64,000 bases of DNA from DATGJX01 sp963830545 (GTDB lineage: Bacteria; Vulcanimicrobiota; Vulcanimicrobiia; Vulcanimicrobiales; Vulcanimicrobiaceae): contig CAWHMK010000001.1 of assembly GCA_963830545.1 (NCBI GenBank), forward strand, positions 1,798,001-1,862,000, read 5' to 3'. Below, one piece after another: positions 43,264 through 51,447 of the stretch. How positions within the stretch are numbered: position 1 is the stretch's first letter; every line of letters starts with the position of its first letter. Under the pieces are notes generated by a model. The model saw nothing but the letters and a program-made list of their open reading frames with translations, was not told where the DNA came from and did not search any database. The position numbers were made by a program, and so were the translations under genes.

Positions 43264-44377
43264 TACGCCGAAGTTTTGTTTCGTCGTTCATCCGCTTTCG
43301 CTCGACGACATCGAACGATACGAACCGAGTGCAAAAGGCAAGGGCCCCGCGATCATCCGCAAGATCATGGAATGGATGCCGCCGTGGGCTGCCGTGCACG
43401 TTACCGGCGTGCGCACGCCGGACGGCCGGGAAACCGAAGGCTGGTTCGTTTCGGCGGCGCTGTTCCCCGAGCAGATGATCGAGTTTCCTCGCGAAGAGGT
43501 CTACAAACGGATCGTTCGCGCGATCGAAATCGGCGCTGAATTGGGCGCCGAGGTTGCGGGGCTGGGTGCGTTCACCGGGGTGGTCGGCGACGGCGGAATT
43601 ACGGTTGCCGAACGGTCGCCGATTCCGGTAACGACCGGCAATTCGCTCACGATCGCGGCGGGTATTCAAAGTCTGTTCCGCGGCGCGGACGAGATGGGCA
43701 TCGATTCCACGTCGTCGACGGCCGTCGTCGTCGGTGCGACGGGCTCGATCGGTTCCGCGTGCGTCGATCTCATCGCACCCAAGGTGCGGCACGTCGTTTT
43801 GGTCGCCCGCAATCAAACGCGGCTTGCCAAATTCCACGAGTCGATTCGCGATCGGCTGCCGTGCAGTTCGTCGGCAACGACGGACATTTCCGCAGCCGTA
43901 CGCCAAGGGAATCTCATTCTTACTGCGACGAGTTCGACGCAAGACGTCATCGAACCTGAAGATTTGCTGACGGGTGCGGTGGTGTGCGAACTTTCGTTGC
44001 CCCACGATGTGAGCCGTCGCGTGGCGGAATTACGCCCCGACGTCCTGGTGACCGAGGGCGGAAACATGCTCGTGCCGGGCGAGGTTCGCTTCGAACGCGT
44101 CCGCGAACCCGGGCTGGATTGGGATACGAATCTTCCGCCGCGTACGGCGCTGGCGTGCATGAGCGAGACGATGGTTCTTGCGCTCGAAAACCGGCTCGAG
44201 TCGTACACGCTCGGGCGCGGCATCGACCTGCAGAAAGTCATCGCAATCGAGGAGATGGCGACGCGTTGCGGATTCACACTTGCGGATATGCGTGCGTTCG
44301 ACACCGCGATAACGCCAGAAAAAATCGCTGCAATCCGAGAGGCGGCGCAAGAGCGGCGCAAAGGCGTCGTCGCGTGA
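43256..44377 (+). CDS. Acyl-ACP-reductase-like NAD(P)-dependent oxidoreductase
   Basis: The 373-residue protein resembles cyanobacterial long-chain acyl-ACP reductase along its length. The N-terminal FCFVVHPLSLDDIERY matches the family start. AGLGAFTGVVGDGG and VTTGNS (126-129) follow, with a Rossmann loop VVVGATGSIGSACVDL. Cys301 in ALACMSETMVLALENR aligns with the catalytic cysteine of FACFAEAMLLEFE. AAR reduces acyl-ACP to fatty aldehyde through a thioester on that cysteine. Some databases call such proteins shikimate dehydrogenase-like. Overlaps on both sides (eight and four bases) put it in the middle of a four-gene module. Confidence 0.75.
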   Translation: MANTPKFCFVVHPLSLDDIERYEPSAKGKGPAIIRKIMEWMPPWAAVHVTGVRTPDGRETEGWFVSAALFPEQMIEFPREEVYKRIVRAIEIGAELGAEVAGLGAFTGVVGDGGITVAERSPIPVTTGNSLTIAAGIQSLFRGADEMGIDSTSSTAVVVGATGSIGSACVDLIAPKVRHVVLVARNQTRLAKFHESIRDRLPCSSSATTDISAAVRQGNLILTATSSTQDVIEPEDLLTGAVVCELSLPHDVSRRVAELRPDVLVTEGGNMLVPGEVRFERVREPGLDWDTNLPPRTALACMSETMVLALENRLESYTLGRGIDLQKVIAIEEMATRCGFTLADMRAFDTAITPEKIAAIREAAQERRKGVVA

Positions 44378-45279
44378 AGCGCGTGGTGTCCGTTTCCCTC
44401 GGCAGCAGCACACGCGATCATCACGCGGAGGTCACCCTGCTCGGCGAAGAATTCGAGATATCGCGCGTCGGAACCGACGGCAAACTCGACGCCGCAATTG
44501 CGAAAGTGCACGAACTCGACGGCCACGTCGACGCGATCGGCTTAGGCGGCATCGACGTGTATTTGTACGCCGGCAAGCACCGTTTCGCGCTGCGCGACGG
44601 AGTACGGCTGCTGGAAGCGGCAAAGACGACCCCCGTGGTGGACGGAAGCGGTTTGAAAAACACGCTGGAGCGTGAGGCCGTGCGGTTTATGCAAGAGGAT
44701 CTCGGCGTCGGTCTTCGAGGCAAACACGTGCTTATGGTGAGCGCGCTCGATCGCTTCGGCATGGCGCAAGCGCTCGTCGACGCGGGCGCAGACGTGCTCT
44801 TCGGCGATTTCATCTTTGCGCTCGATCTCGACAAACCCGTGAAAGGGCTGCACGAGTTCGAGGAGATGGCGGAAAAATATTTGCCCGATGCGTGCAAGCT
44901 GCCGTTTCAATTCTTTTATCCCACGGGGAAGAAACAAGAGAAGCCGCCGGAACCGAAATATCCGCAGTATTACCACGAAGCGGACATCATTGCAGGCGAC
45001 TTCCACTTCATGCGTCAGTTCATGCCGGAAGACCTAAACGGCAAGATCGTCCTGACGAACACGGTTACCGAAAACGACGTAGACGAACTGCGCAAACGCG
45101 GCGTAAAAATGCTTATCACGACGACGCCCGGCTTCCAAGGCCGCTCTTTCGGAACGAATGTCGTGGAGGCTGCGCTCCTCGCGCTGCTCGGCAAGAAGTG
45201 GGATGAAGTCACTCCCGGAGACTACGAACGCGTGCTGCAAGAGTTGCATCTCAAACCCCGCGTTATCAGCCTCAACTGA
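44374..45279 (+). CDS. Conserved uncharacterised protein of the acyl-reductase-like module
   Basis: The 301-residue protein starts with GTG (VKRVVSVSLGSSTRDHHAEV) and contains AIGLGGIDVYLYAGKHRFAL, LRGKHVLMVSALDRFGMAQA, VLFGDFIFALDLDKPVKGL and MLITTTPGFQGRSFGTNVVE. I recall similar proteins being labelled quinate 5-dehydrogenase in Firmicutes genomes. I see no dehydrogenase motif that supports the label. It is the last gene of the module, overlapping the reductase-like gene by four bases. Role unknown. Confidence 0.7.
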   Translation: MKRVVSVSLGSSTRDHHAEVTLLGEEFEISRVGTDGKLDAAIAKVHELDGHVDAIGLGGIDVYLYAGKHRFALRDGVRLLEAAKTTPVVDGSGLKNTLEREAVRFMQEDLGVGLRGKHVLMVSALDRFGMAQALVDAGADVLFGDFIFALDLDKPVKGLHEFEEMAEKYLPDACKLPFQFFYPTGKKQEKPPEPKYPQYYHEADIIAGDFHFMRQFMPEDLNGKIVLTNTVTENDVDELRKRGVKMLITTTPGFQGRSFGTNVVEAALLALLGKKWDEVTPGDYERVLQELHLKPRVISLN

Positions 45280-45296
45280 TTTCCCGTCACGCTTGC

Positions 45297-45448
45297 CGTC
45301 GAAGCCGCGCCGAAACGTGCCCCTCGACAGGCTCGGGGTCGGCCTATGTCATGCTGAGCCTGCCGAAGCATGGCTGAGCTCAGTCGAAGCCCGCGCCGAA
45401 GCGTGCCCCTCGACAGGCTCGGGGTCGTTCGACCAGCTCACGATGACA
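45297..45448. repeat. Dispersed repeat cluster with direct and inverted units
   Basis: Two copies of GAAGC.GCGCCGAA.CGTGCC followed by CCTCGACAGGCTCGGGGTCG enclose an inverted unit (TCATGCTGAGCCTGCCGAAG, then CATGGCTGAGC). The cluster closes with CGACCAGCTCACGATGACAA. It lies between two convergent operons and could form a long hairpin. It contains no gene. Confidence 0.85.
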
Positions 45449-45459
45449 AAGTGGAAGTT

Positions 45460-46986
45460 CTACTCCGAGAACCAGCCCGACGGCTCTACTGCAAGGTTGA
45501 CGTTGATTTGTTTGACTTCGGTGTATGCCTCGTAACCGTACGTGCCGAGTTCGCGCCCGATACCGGATTGCTTGTAGCCGCCCCATGGCGCTTCGTTGTA
45601 CGTCGGATGGTACGTATTGATCCAGGTGATGCCGGCGCGTAGTTTGCGCACCACGCGATGTGCTCGCGCGCCGTCTTGCGTGAATACCGCTCCCGCCAAA
45701 CCATAGATCGTGTCATTTGCAAGCGCGATCGCTTCGGCTTCGTCTTTGAACGTCTGCACGACGAGGACGGGCCCGAAGATTTCTTCCTGCACTATACGCA
45801 TGGAGGGTTTCGTTTTCGTGAAAATAGTGGGCTCGATGAAGCAGCCGCGATCGCCGATGCGCTTTCCGCCGCACTCCATGTTCGCGCCTTCCTCATTTCC
45901 GACGCCGACGTAGGTTTGCACCCGGCCCATGTGGTGGCGCGACACGAGCGGACCCATTTCTGATTGCGGATCGAATCCGTTCCCCACGCGAATCTTTTTC
46001 GCGCGTTCGACCAAGCGCGTGAGAAACCGGTCGTGCAGCGGCTCTTCGAGCAGCAGACGGGAACCCGCGGAGCACACTTGCCCGGCGTTCGCGTAAATGC
46101 CGAACAACGCATAATCCACCGCCGTTTCGAAGTCCGCATCGGCGAAGACGACGTTGGGTGACTTGCCGCCGAGTTCGAGTGAAATCTTCTTGAGGTTGCC
46201 TACTGCCGCGCGCATGACGGAGCGACCGGTGACGGTTCCTCCGGTGAACGCGATCTTGTCGACCAGGTGGCTCTCCGCAAGGGCAGCGCCTGCAATGGCT
46301 CCTGCGCCGCACACGACGTTGACGACGCCCGCCGGGAATTCGACTTCCTGGAAAATGCTCGCCAAACGCAGGGCGCTCAGCGGCGTGAGCTCCGAGGGCT
46401 TGAGCACGCACGTGTTTCCGGCGGCCAGCGCCGGCGCGAGCTTCCACGCAGCCATCAGCAGCGGATAATTCCAGGGAATGATCTGGCCGCACACACCGAT
46501 CGGCTCGCGCACGACGAGCGTTTGGGAAGGCGCAGGTACATCGAACGTTTGTCCGGTTGGTTTGCTCGCAAGCCCCGCGTAATAGCGGAAGCAATTTGCC
46601 GCATCGGCTACGTCAAATTCGGTTTCGCGCAGGGGCTTGCCGCCATTGAGCGTGTCGATGCGCGAGAGTTCCGTGCCGTATTCTTCGATCTTGTCGGCAA
46701 CTCGCGTCAATAGTCGGGCGCGGTCCTGAGCGGACATTTCCCGCCAGGGGCCATCGTCGAATGCGGCGCGCGCGCTGCGAATCGCGCGATCGGCGTCCTC
46801 GCGCGTCGCTTCGGCGACCTTCGCCGTTTCGCGATCGGTTGCCGGATCGATGAGCGCGCGCTTTCCGCCGTCCGACGCTTCGCACCAGCGGCCGTCGACG
46901 TACATCAGCAGCGTATCGCCGGAGCGAGAAAGATTGCGAAGCAGTGCTTCCGGCGCGAATTGCGTGTTCTGTTCGAGCGTTTGCAT
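45460..46986 (-). CDS. Aldehyde dehydrogenase (betaine/gamma-aminobutyraldehyde type)
   Basis: The 508-residue NAD(P)-dependent enzyme has IGVCGQIIPWNYPLLMAAWK, ISLELGGKSPNVVFADADF (catalytic Glu), NAGQVCSAGSRLLL (catalytic Cys), EEIFGPVLVVQTF and PWGGYKQSGIGRELG. It sits directly after a putrescine-aminotransferase homologue, five bases apart. The likely job is oxidation of 4-aminobutanal to GABA, the patD step. Substrate is inferred from context. Confidence 0.9.
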   Translation of the reverse strand: MQTLEQNTQFAPEALLRNLSRSGDTLLMYVDGRWCEASDGGKRALIDPATDRETAKVAEATREDADRAIRSARAAFDDGPWREMSAQDRARLLTRVADKIEEYGTELSRIDTLNGGKPLRETEFDVADAANCFRYYAGLASKPTGQTFDVPAPSQTLVVREPIGVCGQIIPWNYPLLMAAWKLAPALAAGNTCVLKPSELTPLSALRLASIFQEVEFPAGVVNVVCGAGAIAGAALAESHLVDKIAFTGGTVTGRSVMRAAVGNLKKISLELGGKSPNVVFADADFETAVDYALFGIYANAGQVCSAGSRLLLEEPLHDRFLTRLVERAKKIRVGNGFDPQSEMGPLVSRHHMGRVQTYVGVGNEEGANMECGGKRIGDRGCFIEPTIFTKTKPSMRIVQEEIFGPVLVVQTFKDEAEAIALANDTIYGLAGAVFTQDGARAHRVVRKLRAGITWINTYHPTYNEAPWGGYKQSGIGRELGTYGYEAYTEVKQINVNLAVEPSGWFSE

Positions 46987-46991
46987 TTGGC

Positions 46992-48373
46992 TTACCCCAC
47001 CGGTAGAGCGTGTTTCATGGCGTGTAACGAACCTTTGAGCGCTTCGCAGACGTAATCCGTCTGGGCCTCCTCGATGGTGAGCGGCGGTTCGATCCGCACG
47101 ACTCGAGCGTTGAAGAGCGTGCCGGAGACGAGCACGCCGCGTTCCAGCATCAACTTTCCGAGTTCGAAGCCGCGTTCGTCGTCGACAAATTCGAGTGCGA
47201 TGAGCAGTCCCTTGCCGCGAACGTCGACCACGATGTCCTCGTAGCCGCGAACCGCTTCGCGCAATCCCCGGAGCAGGCGCTCGCCGACGGTCGCCGCACG
47301 ATCCGGCAGGCGCTCTTCGATCAGCACGTTGATCGTCGCAATCGCCGCCGCGCACGCCAGCGGATTCCCGCCGAACGTCGTGGTGTGCAGGAACGGATTG
47401 GTGAAGATGCGTTCGAACACGGCTTTCGTTCCGATAACCGCCCCGGCGGGCATGATGCCGCCGCCGAATCCTTTCGCCAAACACATGACGTCCGGAGCGA
47501 CTCCCCAATGATCGCAGCAGAACATTTTTCCGGTGCGCCCCATTCCCGTCTGCACTTCGTCCAGGATCAGCAATGCGCCGAACTCATCGCACAGCGCGCG
47601 AACTCCCGGCAGATACGCGTCCGAGGGAATGTTGACGCCGCCTTCGCCTTGGATCGGTTCGAGAATGATCGCGCCGACGTCCTCGCCGACGGCTCTGCAC
47701 GTGGCGAACATGCGGCGCAGCGCGTCCAGATTGTTGAAAGGCACGTGTTCGATGTTCGGCAGCATCGCGCCGAACGGGCGGCGGAATTCCGCTTTCGCGC
47801 TGGCGGACAGAGAACCGTAGACTCTTACCGTGAAACCCTTTGGTCGCAGCGACGATCGTTTGTTTTTTCGGGTCGAAAATGCGCGCAAGTTTCAGCGCGC
47901 CTTCGACGGCCTCGGTACCGCTGTTGCAGAAGAACGCGAAGTCCAAACCCTTGGGCGCGAGCATCGACAGCGTTTTCGCGAGCATCGCGCGCAGCGGGTC
48001 GAGCAAGTCCTGGCTGTGCAGGGGCTGACGCCGCATTTGGTTGGTGACTGCTTCGATTACCTTGGGGTTGCGATGCCCGACGTTGAAGATACCGAATCCG
48101 CCGAGGCAATCGATGTACTCTTTGCCGTTGACGTCACGGTAGGAATTCGGTCCTGCATCGGACCATTCGACGACGGCGCCTGCACCGGCTGCGGACGTCG
48201 CCTTGCGATATTCCAGAAATCCCGGGTTGACGTGCTCGCGGAACGAATCCACCGTTTCGCGCGTGATCCAGGCTGCGTCCTCCTGGGTGATCTCCGGTTT
48301 GGCGATGAGTTCTAAGACGGTTTTCGTATAGGCGTATACTTCCGAAGTTGAGCGTTCAAGAATTTTCTTTCAC
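46992..48373 (-). CDS. patA: Putrescine aminotransferase (two frameshifts)
   Basis: The product matches the putrescine-specific class III aminotransferase. HVNPGFLEYRKATSA, YIDCLGGFGIFNVGHRNPKV, QPLHSQDLLDPLRAMLAKTL, LDEVQTGMGRTGKMF and NPFLHTTTFGGNPLACAAA are characteristic. It converts putrescine to 4-aminobutanal. The central frame break near 47817 lies in AGAGTCT and is repaired by removing one base (GFHGK then GSLSASAK). The GTG at 48373 overlaps the gabT stop. From it, one more extra base near 48357 restores an N-terminal helix (EVYAYTKTVLELIAKPEITQ) like that of the E. coli enzyme. Confidence 0.88.
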
Positions 48374-49647
48374 CTCGTTGGGATCGGCGCCAGCGTATCC
48401 TCGCAACTCCGAGCGAGGCGCGCGAGCGCTTCAGTGAGCTCGTCGTCCTCGACGGTCAGGGGAACCAGAATGCGGATGACGTTTCGCTCTCCCGCAAGCA
48501 TCAAGAGCAGCCCCAGCTCGCGCGCACGCGAAACGATACGGTCTGCATCCGCGGGCGACGTCAATTCCATGGCAATCATCGCGCCGACGCCGCGCACCTC
48601 CGCGATCTGCGGGTAGCGGCGTCCAAACGCTTGAAGCGATTCGAACACGCGCTCGCCGATGCGTCTCGCGCGCGCGAAAAACTCGTCGTTCATGATCTCC
48701 AGCGTTGCGAGCGCTGCGGCGCAGGCCACGGGATTGCCCGCGTACGTTCCGCCCAAGCCGCCGGGCTCCGGTGCGTCCATGATTTCCGCTTTGCCGATGA
48801 CCGCGGACAGCGGCAACCCGCCGGCAATCGATTTCGCGACCGCAATCACATCCGGTTCGACGCCGGCGTGCTCGCAGGCAAACATCTTCCCCGTGCGTCC
48901 GAACCCCGACTGCACTTCGTCGAAGATCAAGACGATGCCGTGGCGATCGGCGATGCGGCGCAACTCTTGCAGGAACTCCGCGGGAGCCGGAATGAACCCG
49001 CCTTCGCCCAACACGGGTTCGATGATAATCGCCGCAACGCGATCGGCCGCCGTTTCCGTCACAAAAAGTTCGCGCAAGCCTTCCAATGCGCGTTCGGTGC
49101 TCCAGCCGTGCAGCGGATGCGGAAACGGCGCATGATAGATTTCGCTGCAGAAGGGGCCGAAGTGCTGTTTGTACGGCGTTTCTTTTCCCGTCATCGAGAG
49201 CGCGAGAAGCGTGCGCCCGTGGTATCCGTGATGAAAAGCGATGACGCCGGGGCGGCGCGTATATTCGCGCGCGATCTTCACTGCGTTTTCGGTGGCTTCG
49301 GCACCCGTGCTCAGCAATAACGTCTTCTTACGCGACGGGCCCGGCGCGATCGCGTTCAGACGTTCCGCGACCGCGACATACGGCTCGTACATGCCGACCT
49401 GGAAGCACATGTGAATCAGGCGTTCCGACTGCTCCCGGATCGCCGCCACGACTTTTGGATGCGTGTGACCGGCGTTCTGAACGCCGATGCCGCCGACGAA
49501 GTCGAAATATTCGTTGCCGTCCACGTCCCAAACGCGCGCGCCGTGGGCTCGCGCGACGAAAATGGGGTGGACGCTGCCGACGCCGCGGGCTACATGGTCG
49601 GTCCGGCGCTTAGCCAGGCCGGCCGTCCGGGTGGTCGCAGACTGCAC
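48370..49647 (-). CDS. gabT: 4-aminobutyrate aminotransferase
   Basis: The 425-residue PLP enzyme converts GABA to succinate semialdehyde. It shows FVGGIGVQNAGHTHPKVVAA, LLLSTGAEATENAVKIAREY, FHHGYHGRTLLALSMTGK, EPVLGEGGFIPAPAEFL and IFDEVQSGFGRTGKMFACEH. The lysine region is VAKSIAGGLPLSAVIG. The start is a GTG at 49647. It is first in the operon gabT-patA-aldehyde dehydrogenase, divergent from a PucR regulator. Confidence 0.93.
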   Translation of the reverse strand: MQSATTRTAGLAKRRTDHVARGVGSVHPIFVARAHGARVWDVDGNEYFDFVGGIGVQNAGHTHPKVVAAIREQSERLIHMCFQVGMYEPYVAVAERLNAIAPGPSRKKTLLLSTGAEATENAVKIAREYTRRPGVIAFHHGYHGRTLLALSMTGKETPYKQHFGPFCSEIYHAPFPHPLHGWSTERALEGLRELFVTETAADRVAAIIIEPVLGEGGFIPAPAEFLQELRRIADRHGIVLIFDEVQSGFGRTGKMFACEHAGVEPDVIAVAKSIAGGLPLSAVIGKAEIMDAPEPGGLGGTYAGNPVACAAALATLEIMNDEFFARARRIGERVFESLQAFGRRYPQIAEVRGVGAMIAMELTSPADADRIVSRARELGLLLMLAGERNVIRILVPLTVEDDELTEALARLARSCEDTLAPIPTR

Positions 49648-49763
49648 TTGCTGCGGTCCTTTCCAGGAGTGGGCTCAGTTCTAGTGTAACCGCTTTCGCA
49701 CCGGGCCCTCTACGTGTCCAAACTACAAACTTTCCGGGTCTTTTTGGGCTCCGAAACAAGGCA

Positions 49764-51329
49764 ATGAAACTCCGCCAGTTGCTCGAGATTCCTTCGCTTG
49801 CCGGCGCGCAGGTCGTCGCCGGCGCCCTCGGCGTGGACCGCGAAGTGCTCTGGAGCCACGTGGTCGATATGCCGGATGCGGTGCCGTGGGTGCGTCCCGG
49901 CTTCCTGCTGCTCGTGAGCGGCTACAGCTGGCCGAAGGAGGCGCAAGCCGAATGCCGGCAGATCGCAAGCCTGGCCGCCGCAGGCGTTTGCGCCGTCGGG
50001 ATGGCCGTGCCGAAGTACGTCGAGCATTTTTCCGGCCCGGCTCGCGCACAGGCGGATCGCCTGGGCCTGCCGCTCATCGAAATTCCGTGGGAAACACCGT
50101 TCGCGCGAATCATGGAGGAGCTGCACCGGGCCGTTATGTCGGAGCCCTACGCCATCATCGAACGTTCCGAACAAATTCATCGCGCGCTCACACGCGCGGC
50201 ACTGCGCGACGCGAGTTTGGACGACCTCGCAAAGAGCCTTTCATCGCTCATCCATCGTTCCGTCACGTTCGAAGACCCGGCGGGAACGCTGCTCGCGCGG
50301 TGTTCGGTGAATGGCAACCAGGACACCGCGCGCGAGGCTACACTCGAAACCGAACAATTGATGCGGCGTATCCGATCGAGCGATAAACCGCTGCGGGTAC
50401 CGGCAGTACCGGAAACGGGCGCCGAATCGTGCGTGGTGTGTCCGATTCGCATCGGCCCCGAGCTCGTCGGATTGGTGTGGATTCTCGAGGGCGGGTCGCC
50501 GCTTTCCGAACTCGATCATCGCGCCGCCGAACATGCAGCGCTCGTCGCGGCAATCCACATCGCGCATCAACGCGAGCTTTCGTACGTTGAAGCGCGCTTG
50601 GGATACGCGTCGTTTCTCTCGCTGCTGGAATCCGAGCCGGGCGCGAAACCCGTAGCGGAAGAGCGCATCCAGCTGCTCGGGTTCGACTCCCAGGGACGGT
50701 ATCGCGTGGGCATCGTCGTTTTGCCGGAGGAATTGCCGCTCGCGCGGGAAGGCGTTTTGCGGCGCGATCGAGTGGCCGCACGCGTCCGCGACGCGCTCAA
50801 ACTCATCGGCGTGGAGCAGCTCGTCACCGTCAACCTCAACCACGTTCCGTTCTTACTTCCGGAAAACAAGAACGTCGAGCCGATTCTGTCCGCCATCGCG
50901 GACCGGCCGTGCTCCATCGTGTTCGGCCGCGTTCATTCCGGCGCTCAGGGTGCGCGCACCAGTTACCGGGAGGCCCTCTCGCTGCTCTCGTACCGGCACC
51001 GCGCTGCGGTTTGCTACTACGAAGACGTCCTCGTTCCGCGCGTAATCATGGGCGACGCGGCGGCTCGGGAGACATTCCTGACCGATTTGTTCGCGCCGCT
51101 TCGTTCGCGCAAGGGCGGCGCCAGACTGGCGCAGGCATTGCTGGCGCTCGCGCGAGGCGGTTTTCATTTTCGGGAGACGGCGGCGGCACTCGGCATTCAT
51201 CCGAACACGTTGCGTTACCGCCTCGAGCGCGCCACGCAGGCGCTGCGCGTCGACCTGGACGACGCCGACGTGCGTTTCAAACTCCAATTGGCGAGCCGGC
51301 TGCTGGATTTGGAAAACCGTGCGTGGTAG
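49764..51329 (+). CDS. PucR-family transcriptional regulator
   Basis: The 521-residue protein has the N-terminal PucR domain (MKLRQLLEIPSLAGAQVVAG, then LWSHVVDMPDAVPWVRPGFL). A central GAF/GGDEF-like region and the C-terminal HTH_30 (LLALARGGFHFRETAAALGI, then HPNTLRYRLERATQAL) follow. PucR proteins often activate purine, GABA or polyamine catabolic genes in response to the substrate. It is divergent from gabT across 116 bases and is the likely regulator of that operon. Confidence 0.88.
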   Translation: MKLRQLLEIPSLAGAQVVAGALGVDREVLWSHVVDMPDAVPWVRPGFLLLVSGYSWPKEAQAECRQIASLAAAGVCAVGMAVPKYVEHFSGPARAQADRLGLPLIEIPWETPFARIMEELHRAVMSEPYAIIERSEQIHRALTRAALRDASLDDLAKSLSSLIHRSVTFEDPAGTLLARCSVNGNQDTAREATLETEQLMRRIRSSDKPLRVPAVPETGAESCVVCPIRIGPELVGLVWILEGGSPLSELDHRAAEHAALVAAIHIAHQRELSYVEARLGYASFLSLLESEPGAKPVAEERIQLLGFDSQGRYRVGIVVLPEELPLAREGVLRRDRVAARVRDALKLIGVEQLVTVNLNHVPFLLPENKNVEPILSAIADRPCSIVFGRVHSGAQGARTSYREALSLLSYRHRAAVCYYEDVLVPRVIMGDAAARETFLTDLFAPLRSRKGGARLAQALLALARGGFHFRETAAALGIHPNTLRYRLERATQALRVDLDDADVRFKLQLASRLLDLENRAW

Positions 51330-51447
51330 TTGTGCGACGGCAACAGAAGAAGGCGGATAAATTGTCGTATACGCACCTAGAACGTGCGTTCAGAAGGCAG
51401 TAAACTTTAATCCAAATGCCGCTCGTTCAGCGAGTACGGGGGGTTCC

